Origin: Solimonas sp.
Lineage (GTDB): Bacteria; Pseudomonadota; Gammaproteobacteria; Nevskiales; Nevskiaceae
Length of the DNA: 39,697 bases
Assembly (NCBI GenBank): GCA_030149365.1
Contig: JASBRP010000025.1
Coordinates: 1-39,697 of the forward strand
Reading direction: 5' to 3'
A program made the position numbers and the translations under genes. Numbering within the stretch: position 1 is the stretch's first letter; each line of letters starts with the position of its first letter. Below are positions 1-8,111 of this stretch, piece by piece. The notes under the pieces were generated by a model that searched no databases, was not told the DNA's origin, and saw nothing but the letters and a program-made list of their open reading frames with translations.

Positions 1-246
1 CAATACGTCCTCGGACCAGGGCATCTTCATGCCCAGGATCTTGGCGGAGTTGAACAGGCGCCGGGTGTGCTCTTCCAGGCGGAAGATCGCGGTGCCCTGG
101 GGGGTCTTGTAGGCGCGCACGCCCTCGAAGCAGCCCACGCCGTAGTGCAGCGAGTAGGTCAGCACGTGGGTGGTGCACTCGCGCCAGGGCTTGAGTTCGC
201 CGTCGTACCAGATGAAGCCGTCGCGGTCGTTGAACGGGGTGCTCAT
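1..246 (-). CDS. ilvE: Branched-chain amino acid aminotransferase IlvE, N-terminal part (truncated by window edge)
   Basis: This is the first 82 codons of a class IV (fold-type IV) PLP aminotransferase; the rest lies left of base 1. The translation starts MSTPFNDRDGFIWYDG and continues through THVLTYSLHYG and FEGVRAY, which are the hallmark N-terminal motifs of bacterial IlvE. The family interconverts leucine, isoleucine and valine with their 2-oxo acids, using glutamate/2-oxoglutarate, in the cytoplasm. The catalytic lysine would lie outside the window. The ATG at 246 matches the usual family start. Immediately upstream on the same strand are a terminator-like hairpin and a TATAAT element. 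In Pseudomonas, ilvE follows glnE and precedes waaF/waaC; here glnE is 13 kb upstream in the same orientation. Confidence 0.93.
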   Translation of the reverse strand, partial: MSTPFNDRDGFIWYDGELKPWRECTTHVLTYSLHYGVGCFEGVRAYKTPQGTAIFRLEEHTRRLFNSAKILGMKMPWSEDVL

Positions 247-272
247 GCTGCCGGTTTCCGTGTGAGGGGCGT

Positions 273-296
273 AAAAAAGGGCCGCGAATGGCGGCC
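273..296 (-). terminator. Intrinsic-terminator-like hairpin in the ilvE leader
   Basis: Read on the minus strand, GGCCGC, loop CATTC and GCGGCC are followed by C and six T residues. This is a compact GC stem with a U-tract, pointing toward ilvE and ending 26 bases before its start codon. It could be the old terminator of a gene that once lay upstream, or an attenuator or 5' stem-loop of ilvE. No leader peptide was identified, so attenuation is only a possibility. Confidence 0.55.
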
Positions 297-306
297 GTAA
301 GCGAAT

Positions 307-312
307 ATTATA
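307..312 (-). promoter_or_regulatory. Possible -10 element for ilvE
   Basis: A perfect TATAAT on the minus strand sits in a small AT-rich patch in otherwise GC-rich DNA, 61 bases from the ilvE start. The best -35 at normal spacing (GCAACA, 16-base spacer) matches only three of six consensus bases. Transcription from here would start almost at the hairpin at 273-296. An overlapping TATTAT on the plus strand could serve the divergent acyltransferase gene. Confidence 0.35.
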
Positions 313-422
313 TGCGCTACAGCCGATATGTTGCGCGCCTTCCCCCCAGGGACGACCCTATCCGGCGGTTCTGTCTTGTCCGTCATATCCCTTTGACCAC
401 CCGGGGCTCGTCCGCTGCCGTC

Positions 423-2447
423 ATGACCATTCCTCTGCATTCCTCTCACCCGTATCGGGCGGATATCGACGGCCTGAGGGCCATCGCGGTCGGTGTCGTG
501 GTGCTGTACCACGCGGGGATTGGCGGCCTGACCGGGGGGTTCATCGGCGTCGATGTCTTCTTCGTGATCTCGGGCTATCTGATCACCTCGATCCTGCTGC
601 GGGAACGCAGCAGTGGAAGGTTTTCGCTGGCGGACTTCTACGTCCGCCGGGCCCGGCGCATCCTTCCCGCACTCTTTGTCGTGCTGGGAGCCAGCCTGCT
701 GCTGGGAATGCTGGTGCTCGCCCCCTCCGAGCTCCGCTCCATGGGGAAGAGCGCGGCCTTGACCAGTGTCTTTGCGTCCAATCTCCTGTTTGCACGCAAA
801 GGCGGCTACTTCGACGGTGCCGCCGAACTGGAACCCCTGCTGATGACCTGGTCCCTGGCCATCGAAGAGCAGTACTACCTGCTGTGGCCCCTGCTCCTGG
901 GCCTGCTGTTCCGGAGCCGCCACCTGTTGCTGCTGTCGCTGCTGCTCTGCGCGGCGTCCTTCCTGCTCTCTTCCTGGGCGGTAGTCCACTCCCCCCGCCA
1001 GGCCTTCTACCTGCTGCCCTATCGCGCCTGGGAACTGGGCGCGGGAGCACTGCTCGCGATCTATCACCACCAGCACCCGGGAAAGCAGCCGGGCACGCTC
1101 CCGGCCGGCCTGGCCTCCCTGTTCGGGCTGGCCATGGTCGTCCTGCCTACCTTCCTGTACGACGCCGAAACCCGTTTCCCAGGGCCCTGGGCCCTGCCGC
1201 CGGTGATCGGCACCACGTTGCTGATCTGGGCCGGCCCGGGAGCCTGGGCCAACCGGCATGTGCTCTCGGCCAGGGGAATGGTCCTGCTGGGACTGATCTC
1301 CTATTCCCTCTACCTCTGGCACTGGCCCCTGCTTTCCTTCGCCCGCATCATCGAGGGAGTCACGCTACCCATCGGTATCGCCGGAAGCATGGTGCTGGCC
1401 TCCCTGGTGCTGGCCATCCTCACCTACCGGTACGTCGAGACCCCCTTCCGGAGGGGCAGCGGCGCACCGCAATCCCGCGTGCTCTGGCGCTATGGCTTCG
1501 CCATCCTGCTGATGGCGGGCCTGTCGGGCGCGTTGTACGGCACGGACGGCCTGAAGCAGCGAGTGCCGGCCCAGGACGCCAATCTGGCCGAGCGCATGCT
1601 CGCCGATCACAGCCATCGGTTCGCCCATCAGTGCATGGGGGACAAGGAAACCGAACCCCTGTACCTGACGCCAGCCTGCACCTCCAACCCGGAGGCCTCG
1701 CGCCGTGTCGTGGTCTGGGGTGACTCCCATGCCACGCACTATGCCGACGCATTGGAGCGGCACTTCATCGAGCGTGGTTTCGGCGTCACCTTCGCCGCTG
1801 CTTCAGGCTGCCCTCCCATTCTGGATGTCGATAGCGGAAAGAGTCGCGACGCTCGCTGCATGGCCAGGAATCACGCGCTGATGACCTGGATTCTCCAGAC
1901 CCCCGAAATTCATGGGGTCGTGCTCGCGGCGCGCTGGGCCGGCTACACCTTGGGCAAGGGTGCAGACGGCATCGACTGGGTCAAGATACTCCGGCGCAGC
2001 GACTCATCGGCCGCCCGCCATACGCCGGGCGCATTGACGCTGCTCTCGGAAGAACTGGGCAAGCAGATCCACCAGTTGCAGGCGGCGAACAAGTTCGTCG
2101 TGCTCGCCGGAGAAATACCGGAAGCCCCCTTCAACGTACCAGCCTGCATCGAGGCACGCTCCCTGTGGATGCGTGACGCCGATTCCTGCCAGATCAATGA
2201 GGCGCCCGCGCGCAAGCGCATGGAAGACACCAACCGGATGCTGTCCGCGCTATCGGAGAAGACCAATGCCTGTACGGTATTTCCCGCGGAGGCACTGTGC
2301 GACGATGGGACCTGCGACATCCTGGACCCGGGTGGACAACTGATGTATGTCGATGCCCATCACCTAAGCGTGTTTGGCGCGGCGCATCTTTCCCGCTCCA
2401 TCAAGCTCGACGAATGCCTGCAAGGCCCCAGGCAGGGCCGACTCTGA
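423..2447 (+). CDS. Acyltransferase-3 family membrane protein with C-terminal SGNH domain (OafA/YrhL type)
   Basis: A protein of about 674 residues in two parts. The N-terminal half is an integral-membrane acyltransferase-3 domain: YRADIDGLRAIAV near the start, FFVISGYLI, RARRILPAL and about ten hydrophobic segments. The C-terminal part looks like an SGNH hydrolase/esterase domain with VVWGDSH (Ser435 nucleophile) and a DAHH motif (Asp644, His647). Family members such as OafA O-acetylate LPS, peptidoglycan or capsule, moving acyl groups across the inner membrane onto sugars. The open frame extends to 288, but the family begins close to the YRxDIDGLRA motif, so the ATG at 423 is preferred. It lies divergently from ilvE and upstream of two glycosyltransferases, which suggests O-acylation of the surface glycan made here. 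The exact substrate is unknown. Confidence 0.88.
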   Translation: MTIPLHSSHPYRADIDGLRAIAVGVVVLYHAGIGGLTGGFIGVDVFFVISGYLITSILLRERSSGRFSLADFYVRRARRILPALFVVLGASLLLGMLVLAPSELRSMGKSAALTSVFASNLLFARKGGYFDGAAELEPLLMTWSLAIEEQYYLLWPLLLGLLFRSRHLLLLSLLLCAASFLLSSWAVVHSPRQAFYLLPYRAWELGAGALLAIYHHQHPGKQPGTLPAGLASLFGLAMVVLPTFLYDAETRFPGPWALPPVIGTTLLIWAGPGAWANRHVLSARGMVLLGLISYSLYLWHWPLLSFARIIEGVTLPIGIAGSMVLASLVLAILTYRYVETPFRRGSGAPQSRVLWRYGFAILLMAGLSGALYGTDGLKQRVPAQDANLAERMLADHSHRFAHQCMGDKETEPLYLTPACTSNPEASRRVVVWGDSHATHYADALERHFIERGFGVTFAAASGCPPILDVDSGKSRDARCMARNHALMTWILQTPEIHGVVLAARWAGYTLGKGADGIDWVKILRRSDSSAARHTPGALTLLSEELGKQIHQLQAANKFVVLAGEIPEAPFNVPACIEARSLWMRDADSCQINEAPARKRMEDTNRMLSALSEKTNACTVFPAEALCDDGTCDILDPGGQLMYVDAHHLSVFGAAHLSRSIKLDECLQGPRQGRL

Positions 2448-2537
2448 CCATCGAAATGGGCAGTCCCGGCGGCATCGCCGCATGGGAAAGCCGATACGGA
2501 TTAACATTTGGACAAGCCCGTCACCCAGAATCCGGAA

Positions 2538-3578
2538 ATGGCCCTGGCCGATTCGCTTCCTGTCCGGGGAGAGCAGCCCCGCATCCTGATCGTGCGGCTG
2601 TCTGCGCTGGGGGACATCGTGTTCGCCAGCAGCCTGCTGGATGGCCTGCGCCAGCGCTTCCCACAGGCCCACATCGCCTGGCTGGCCCAGACCGGCTTCG
2701 GCGGCGTGCTGGAGGGCGATACGCGCCTCGACCGGCTGATCCGGATTCCCAAGGAAACGCTGAAGTCCCCCAGGGCCCTGCAGGCCCTGCGCCGCGAACT
2801 GACGGCGCAGGCCTATGACTGGGTCATCGACTGCCAGGGGCTGCTGAAGTCCCGGTTCCTGGCCCGCCTGGCCGGCGGCGCCACGCGAGTCGGGTTTTCC
2901 TCCAAGGAACCGGGCAAGGTGTTCATGGATCACCTGCTGCCCAAGGGAGGGAATCCGGCCGACATCAGTTCGGAGTATCGCTATCTCGCGGAGCAGATCA
3001 CCGGCTTGCCGGCAGCAGCGCCTCGGCTGCTGGTGTCGACGGACACAACGGCGCGCGTGGCGGAGGCCCTGTCCGCGCACGGACTGCAGGCCGGGTTCAT
3101 CGCCCTCTGCCCCTTCACGACGCGCCCGCAGAAGCACTGGATGGAGGACTACTGGCCACAGTTGGCGCAGGAACTCGCCCGGAAAGGCGTGGGCCCCTTC
3201 GTGATCCTGGGCGGGCCGGCCGACCGGCCCGCCGCCGAGCGCATCCATTCGCAACTTCCGGCCGGCAGCATCAACCTGGCCGGCGAAACGCGCCTGCCGG
3301 ACCTGGGCGGCTGGCTGTCGCAGGCCGGCCTGGTGATCGGCGTGGATACCGGCCTGACCCATATCGGCATCGCGGTGCGGCGCCCGACGCTGGCGCTGTT
3401 CGGCTCCACCTGCCCCTACACCCGCGGGGCGGATTCGCCGCTGACCGTGATGTATGACGCCCTGCCCTGCGCCCCCTGCAAGCGCAAGCCGACCTGTGGC
3501 GGCGACTGGACCTGCATGAAGCAGCTGACGCCCCAGCGTGTCGCCGCGAAAGCCCTCGAATTATTGGAAATGGCATGA
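2538..3578 (+). CDS. GT9-family LPS heptosyltransferase
   Basis: About 346 residues, glycosyltransferase family 9. The N-terminus has RILIVRLSALGDIVFASSLL, typical of WaaC/WaaF-like enzymes that use ADP-heptose. The C-terminal half has VIGVDTGLTHIGIAV and LFGSTCPY, the GT-B donor-binding region, and ends with a cysteine-rich segment (CAPC, CGGDWTC) followed by LTPQRV, seen in many GT9 members. It would add L-glycero-D-manno-heptose to the LPS inner core at the cytoplasmic face of the inner membrane. The frame can also start at TTG 2508, but the ATG at 2538 lies closer to the conserved domain; neither start has a strong ribosome site. It overlaps the next gene by four bases (ATGA). WaaC versus WaaF cannot be settled by eye. 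Confidence 0.85.
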   Translation: MALADSLPVRGEQPRILIVRLSALGDIVFASSLLDGLRQRFPQAHIAWLAQTGFGGVLEGDTRLDRLIRIPKETLKSPRALQALRRELTAQAYDWVIDCQGLLKSRFLARLAGGATRVGFSSKEPGKVFMDHLLPKGGNPADISSEYRYLAEQITGLPAAAPRLLVSTDTTARVAEALSAHGLQAGFIALCPFTTRPQKHWMEDYWPQLAQELARKGVGPFVILGGPADRPAAERIHSQLPAGSINLAGETRLPDLGGWLSQAGLVIGVDTGLTHIGIAVRRPTLALFGSTCPYTRGADSPLTVMYDALPCAPCKRKPTCGGDWTCMKQLTPQRVAAKALELLEMA

Positions 3579-4657
3579 AGATCGTTCACGTCGAAACCGG
3601 CATGCATCTCTACGGCGGCGCGCAGCAGGTGGCCTACCTGTTGCGGGGCCTGTCGACGCAGGGTGTCGACAACGTGCTGGTCTGCCCACCCGGTGCGAGC
3701 ATCGGCCAGCATTTCGCCGGCAGCGCGGTGAAGGTCATCGAAACACCCTGCAAGGGTGACCTGGACCTGGGCTTCATCGGCCGACTCAAGCGCATCCTGC
3801 TGGACGAAAAGCCCGACCTGGTCCACCTGCACAGCCGCCGCGGTGCCGACGTGCTGGGTGGGCTGGCGGCCAGCCGCGCCAAGGTGCCAGCGATCCTCTC
3901 GCGCCGCGTGGACAACCCGGAGTCGCGCCTGGCGGCCCGGCTGAAATACCGCCTCTATAACCGGGTAATCTGCATCTCGCAAGGCATCGCCGACGTGCTG
4001 CTGTCCGAAGGCGTGGAAGCCTCCCGCGTGCGCGTGGTGCGCAGTGCGGTGGACGCCAGCCCCTGGCTGAACCCGGAGCCGCGCGCCGCTTTTTGCGCCG
4101 CATTCGGCCTGCCGGAGGAACCGCCGCTGCTCGGCGTGGTGGCACAGTTGATCGAGCGCAAGGGCCACCGCTATCTCTTCGAGGCCCTGGCGTCACTCAA
4201 GGACCGCCATCCGTTCAGCCTGGTGGTGTTCGGCCAGGGCCCGCTGCGCGAGGAACTCGAGGCCTTGGCCGCCCGCCTGGGGCTGTCGGAGCGGCTGCGC
4301 TTCGCCGGCTTCCGCAAGGATCTGCCGCGCTGGCTCGGCAACCTGGACCTGCTGGTACATCCGGCCCTGATGGAGGGCCTGGGCGTGTCGCTGCTGCAGG
4401 CCTCGGCGGCCGGCGTGCCGATCATTGCCTGCCGCGCGGGTGGCATGCCAGAAGCGGTGCGCGACGGCCTCAGCGGCCTGCTGGTTCCGCCAGGCGACAG
4501 CTCCGCCCTGCGCGAGGCGCTGGCGCGGCTGCTGGAAAACCCGGACTACCGCCGCGAGCTCGGCCGCAACGGCAGCCGGCTGGCGCGGGAGGAGTTCTCC
4601 GCCGAGGTGATGGTGGCAGGCAACCTTGGCGTCTACCGCGAGCTGCTCGGGCGCTAG
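3575..4657 (+). CDS. GT4-family glycosyltransferase
   Basis: 360 residues with the two-lobed GT-B architecture. The N-terminal lobe has a glycine-rich loop (HLYGGAQQV, residues 11-20) and LVHLHSRRGADVLG. The C-terminal lobe has GVVAQLIERKGHRYL, VVFGQGPLREEL and LVHPALMEGLGVSLLQA, the GT4 donor-sugar site. The usual E-x7-E pair reads Glu267 and Gln275, so the second glutamate is replaced by glutamine. The start overlaps the heptosyltransferase stop (ATGA), so the two are translationally coupled. Its stop converges on the FkbM gene with a four-base overlap. It probably adds a sugar to LPS core or O-glycan in the cytoplasm; donor and acceptor are unknown. Confidence 0.88.
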   Translation: MKIVHVETGMHLYGGAQQVAYLLRGLSTQGVDNVLVCPPGASIGQHFAGSAVKVIETPCKGDLDLGFIGRLKRILLDEKPDLVHLHSRRGADVLGGLAASRAKVPAILSRRVDNPESRLAARLKYRLYNRVICISQGIADVLLSEGVEASRVRVVRSAVDASPWLNPEPRAAFCAAFGLPEEPPLLGVVAQLIERKGHRYLFEALASLKDRHPFSLVVFGQGPLREELEALAARLGLSERLRFAGFRKDLPRWLGNLDLLVHPALMEGLGVSLLQASAAGVPIIACRAGGMPEAVRDGLSGLLVPPGDSSALREALARLLENPDYRRELGRNGSRLAREEFSAEVMVAGNLGVYRELLGR

Positions 4658-5520
4658 CGCCTGTAGACCGTGTTCATGCGGGTGCGCTTGGCCACCGCAT
4701 AGCCCTTGCCGAGGATGGCGCCGGTCAGGTCCTGGCTCCACAGCTTCTCAGAGTTCTCGATGACGATGCAGCGCGGTAGCAAGGCGTCCGGCGCGGTCGC
4801 CAGGAAGGGAATCAGCGCCCGGTCCTCTGCGCCTTCAATGTCGATCTTCAGGGCGTCGATAGCACCGATGCCCAGTTCGGTGAGAACGGTCAGCAGGGGC
4901 CGACAACGCACCCGCACCGTGCCGCCCGACTGGTGGTTGATCGAGATGCTGCTGCCGCCGAGGTTGCCGGCGTCCAGGCGCAACTCGAACTCGCCCTCGG
5001 CATCGCTGACGCCGATCTGCAGGATGTCTACCTTCGGCCAGCCAGCTGTGGCACCCGCGCGGGTGGCTTCCAGGTTGAAGGACAGCCGCTGGTGCGCCGG
5101 CGGGTTGGGTTCGAACGCCACGATGCGGCCCGCCGGCCCCAGGCTCTGGCTGGCGGATAGCGAGTAGATACCCACATTCGCGCCGATGTCCACGAACACA
5201 CCGTCACGCGGCAGCTCCCTGGCAATCCACTCCCTCTCGAGCAGATCGAAGCGCCACGGCATGAACAGGAATTTGCGCTCCGAGTTGTTGTCACGCAGGT
5301 AGCAGCGCATGCGCAGTGCCCCAACCGAGGTATCAATTGGCAGCGGAGCCAGCTTCAGCACCAGCCTGCGGATGATCTGGGCGATCTGCTGGCCGAACCA
5401 GTTTTGCGGCAGCCCCTGGGCAAAGGCGATCAGCCTCGCGATCCAGCGAGGCGGAGCATGGTGACCGTAGGGGTTTGTCGTATCGGGATTCATGACGGAA
5501 TGCTTGATGTGGAAGTCCAT
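4654..5520 (-). CDS. FkbM-family SAM-dependent methyltransferase
   Basis: 288 residues. The class I methyltransferase core starts around residue 108 with VFVDIGANVGIYSL (SAM-binding glycine-rich loop, 110-117), followed by RIVAFEPNP (acidic residue for the SAM ribose) and later LKIDIEGAEDRAL, a signature of the FkbM family. Family members O-methylate sugars or other small molecules, and many lie in surface-polysaccharide clusters. This is the last gene of the minus-strand pse operon, 63 bases after the HisF-like gene. It could methylate the pseudaminic acid derivative or another residue of the glycan. The N-terminal 60 residues are not recognisable. The start could also be Met10. Confidence 0.85.
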   Translation of the reverse strand: MDFHIKHSVMNPDTTNPYGHHAPPRWIARLIAFAQGLPQNWFGQQIAQIIRRLVLKLAPLPIDTSVGALRMRCYLRDNNSERKFLFMPWRFDLLEREWIARELPRDGVFVDIGANVGIYSLSASQSLGPAGRIVAFEPNPPAHQRLSFNLEATRAGATAGWPKVDILQIGVSDAEGEFELRLDAGNLGGSSISINHQSGGTVRVRCRPLLTVLTELGIGAIDALKIDIEGAEDRALIPFLATAPDALLPRCIVIENSEKLWSQDLTGAILGKGYAVAKRTRMNTVYRR

Positions 5521-5583
5521 GCGACCGCGTGCCCTGCCATCACGGCCGGCTGGTCGCAGCCATGTACAGAGGTTGGAACGACT

Positions 5584-6360
5584 TCAGTCGGTTTCAACGA
5601 AATTGCGCCTTACCGGAATTCCAGCCTGCTGCAGATGACGCTTGGCCTCGGCTGGGGTTTGCTCGGTGAAATGGAACATGCTCGCCGCCGCCACTGCCGA
5701 GGCGCCGGCCTCCTTCACCGCCAGTACCATGTCCTGGTAGCTGCCGGCGCCGCCAGAGGCAATCACGGGGATCGCCACGGCCTGGGTGATTGAGGACACC
5801 AAGCGCAGGTCGTACCCCTGCATGGTGCCGTCGAGGTCGATCGAGGTGATCAGGATTTCACCCGCGCCGCGATCCGCCAACTCCCGCGCCCAGCTTATCG
5901 GGTCCTTGCCCGTCGCCCGGGTGCCAGCATGGCTGAAACACTCGTAGCGGCCCGGCTCCATCTGTCGTGCATCGATGCTTGCGATCACACATTGCGCGCC
6001 GAAATGCGCCGCCGCCCGATCAATGAGCGAGGGATCGTCATAGGCAGCGGAGTTGAGGCATATCTTGTCCGCACCGGCCTTCAGCAGATGGACGATGTGG
6101 TCGACGCTATTGATACCGCCACCCACCGTCAGCGGCACGAAGCACTCGTCGGAGAAATCGGAGACCGAGTCATGGTCAGGCGCCTGCTGATCCTGCGACG
6201 CATTGATGTCGACGAGGATGAGTTCGTCGACGTCGCGCATGTTGTAGACCTTGATCGACGGCAGCACCGAACCGACGCGACGCCAGCTGTTGAAGCCGAC
6301 ACCCTTGACCAGGCCAAGGTTCTTCCACAACAACGTCGGGATTACGCGAACTTTCAGCAT
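5584..6360 (-). CDS. hisF2: HisF2/AglZ-type HisF paralogue (acetamidino modification or ammonia-channel subunit)
   Basis: 258 residues with the (beta/alpha)8 barrel of HisF: VPLTVGGGI (76-84), VIASIDARQ (125-133), ILITSIDLDGTMQGYD (169-184) and VIASGGAGS (199-207). The housekeeping enzyme has CLD at positions 9-11 with catalytic Asp11; here the sequence is TLL, so Asp11 is Leu while Asp130 is kept. True imidazole-glycerol-phosphate cyclase activity is therefore unlikely. It matches the HisF2 type found in nonulosonic-acid and LPS clusters, where HisF/HisH-like proteins are thought to feed ammonia to an N-acetyl-sugar amidotransferase (PseA/WbpG). It overlaps hisH2 by seven bases. No PseA/WbpG homologue lies in this window. 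Family assignment is firm; the exact reaction is inferred. Confidence 0.85.
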   Translation of the reverse strand: MLKVRVIPTLLWKNLGLVKGVGFNSWRRVGSVLPSIKVYNMRDVDELILVDINASQDQQAPDHDSVSDFSDECFVPLTVGGGINSVDHIVHLLKAGADKICLNSAAYDDPSLIDRAAAHFGAQCVIASIDARQMEPGRYECFSHAGTRATGKDPISWARELADRGAGEILITSIDLDGTMQGYDLRLVSSITQAVAIPVIASGGAGSYQDMVLAVKEAGASAVAAASMFHFTEQTPAEAKRHLQQAGIPVRRNFVETD

Positions 6361-6974
6361 GAGCCGTACTCAAGGAAGTTCCGGAGCAGCCGGTGTCCCG
6401 CCTTGGAGCTCTTTTCCGGGTGAAACTGCGTGCCGAAGACATGCCCCTCGCCTACCGCCGCGGCGAAGGAGACGCCGTACTTGCAAGTCGCGAGAACATG
6501 CTCTGGCTGCGCACAGAAGACATAGCTGTGCACGAAGTAAAAATCGGTTTCATTGCCGATGTGCGCAAACAGCGGGTGCGTGGATACCACCTCGACATCG
6601 TTCCACCCCGCGTGCGGCACCCTCTCGCGGCAGCCCAGGGTATCGAGCCGGGCAACCTTTCCGGGGATCAGGTTCAGGCCGCGGCTGCTGCCGCCTTCCT
6701 CGCCCTGGGAAGCCAGCAACTGCATGCCCAGGCAGATGCCAAGGATGGGCTTGCGGTGCTCGATCACCTGCTTGCGCAACGCCTCGTCCCAACCGTCGGC
6801 ATGCAGGCGCGCCGAGCCCTCGGCGAAACTGCCCACTCCGGGCAGCACAATGTGCTGCGCATCCCACAAGGCACCAGGATGGTCGGCGATGAACGCCTCG
6901 GCATGCAGCTCGGCCAGCGCACGGCGCACCGAGCCCAGATTGCCCATCCCGTAGTTGATGATCGCCACCTTCAT
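6354..6974 (-). CDS. hisH2: HisH-type glutamine amidotransferase (HisH2)
   Basis: 206 residues, class I glutamine amidotransferase. The oxyanion strand NYGMGNLGSV is at residues 7-16, the nucleophile elbow is PILGICLGMQLL with Cys81, and the C-terminal GTQFHPEKSS supplies His185 and Glu187, so the glutaminase triad is complete. In histidine synthesis HisH hydrolyses glutamine and passes ammonia through the HisF barrel. Here its partner is the adjacent HisF2-type protein (seven-base overlap) and the context is the pseudaminic acid operon, not a his operon. The pair probably supplies ammonia to amidate a sugar N-acetyl group to acetamidino, as in the PseA/WbpG systems. It begins 78 bases after the sialyltransferase-like gene. 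Confidence 0.88.
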   Translation of the reverse strand: MKVAIINYGMGNLGSVRRALAELHAEAFIADHPGALWDAQHIVLPGVGSFAEGSARLHADGWDEALRKQVIEHRKPILGICLGMQLLASQGEEGGSSRGLNLIPGKVARLDTLGCRERVPHAGWNDVEVVSTHPLFAHIGNETDFYFVHSYVFCAQPEHVLATCKYGVSFAAAVGEGHVFGTQFHPEKSSKAGHRLLRNFLEYGSC

Positions 6975-7052
6975 ACGTTGTCGTCGTTCAGCCGGTTGAG
7001 GTTGTCGTGCTTACCGCGGAGTCGATTGTACTGTTACCCGACCACCCTCCGA

Positions 7053-8096
7053 TCAGGACAAGGTCCGGATACCCAGGGACCGGTAGATGCGCAGGATGGG
7101 GTCGTCTTCAAAGCCCGGCAGTACCAGGGTGGCAACCCGGACATCGGTGCCGAGCCACTGCAGGTAGATCAGCGCGCTGGTCAGCATGCCGACGACCTCG
7201 GTGCCGCTGAGCAGCGGCGCAAGGATTTCCAGCGGCAGGCGCTGCGGTACCTCGATCACCCCGCGATCCGGCAGGTCCAGGGCCATATCCTGGGACCTCG
7301 GGTGCCGCTTGATGGCGACCATGCCCCCGGCCGCCACGGTCTGGTCGAGCATCTGCTGCAGGCGATCCCGGACCTGGGGGTGCGCACGCATGAAGGAATC
7401 GTGCGGGAGGGCCAGCAACAACTGGATACCGTCCAGAGCCCTGGGGTCCAGGCCTGCCCGCAGATTGGACTGGGCACAGATCGCCTGCACGACCGGAAGG
7501 TGGAACCACTCGGGCTGCATGGCACGAAGGGGTTTCTGCCGCAGCCCGTCATGCACCTGGTCGGGCAATACGACCCAGGCCTCGTCCACGGCCCGCGAGG
7601 TGCCGAGATAGGCCACGCGCTCGCTCGACACACCGTAGATCATGCTGCGAAAGCGGTCTGCCGCCGCCCGCCCCAGGGCGGATTTCGGCACCGAGGGATC
7701 AGCCAGGGTGGAATAGGTCGCAGCGCCATCGTCAACATAGGCGGCGGTCGCCTGCGGCGCCACGGAAAGCGCGGCATGGAACTCCGCCCGGCAGTCATTG
7801 CCCACGGCCACATAGTCGGGAGCGAAGCGCCGCGTGTAGTCCATGACTTCGCGCATCCGCGTGCGGGCATTTGCCAGCTTCTGCTTGGCCTTCTTGCCGA
7901 CCTGCAGGAAGCGCCCCGTTTCCGCGAAGGGGCCCTTCATGCCTCCTGCGATCTCCTCGGCGATGAAATCGCGGTCGCTCGGACGTTGGTCAATCAGCAC
8001 CAGGGCACAATGCTGGCCCGCAAACGCGCCGGCCGCGATCCCCAGCGACCAGAGACTGTGCAGCGGGGTAGACGAAAGGAACAGGATATTGGACAT
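7053..8096 (-). CDS. Sialyltransferase-like glycosyltransferase, candidate nonulosonic (pseudaminic) acid transferase
   Basis: 347 residues, recognised only by motifs. It has the set shared by bacterial sialyl- and polysialyltransferases of the GT38/GT52/GT80 type: a D/E-D/E-G motif (VDDGAATYS, Asp122-Asp123-Gly124), a basic HP motif (AIKRHPR, His265-Pro266) and a later S/T pair (LTSAL, Thr306-Ser307). The N-terminus MSNILFLSSTPLHSLWS resembles the first strand of these GT-B enzymes. It lies directly after pseI, 15 bases apart, in the operon that makes CMP-pseudaminic acid. It is therefore the natural candidate to move pseudaminic acid from CMP onto an acceptor glycan. Acceptor and linkage are unknown. 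No signal peptide is seen, so it should act in the cytoplasm. Confidence 0.65.
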   Translation of the reverse strand: MSNILFLSSTPLHSLWSLGIAAGAFAGQHCALVLIDQRPSDRDFIAEEIAGGMKGPFAETGRFLQVGKKAKQKLANARTRMREVMDYTRRFAPDYVAVGNDCRAEFHAALSVAPQATAAYVDDGAATYSTLADPSVPKSALGRAAADRFRSMIYGVSSERVAYLGTSRAVDEAWVVLPDQVHDGLRQKPLRAMQPEWFHLPVVQAICAQSNLRAGLDPRALDGIQLLLALPHDSFMRAHPQVRDRLQQMLDQTVAAGGMVAIKRHPRSQDMALDLPDRGVIEVPQRLPLEILAPLLSGTEVVGMLTSALIYLQWLGTDVRVATLVLPGFEDDPILRIYRSLGIRTLS

Positions 8097-8111
8097 GCCT
8101 CGCCCCGTCGT

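Noticed and set aside
288..422. N-terminal extension of the acyltransferase from the ATG at 288
   Set aside because: The 45 extra residues are not like the family, and the ATG lies inside the terminator-like hairpin; the ATG at 423 sits next to the conserved YRADIDGLRA motif.
5584..6974. Housekeeping histidine-biosynthesis hisH/hisF
   Set aside because: No other his genes are nearby, HisF lacks Asp11, and both genes lie inside the pse operon, so paralogues are more likely.
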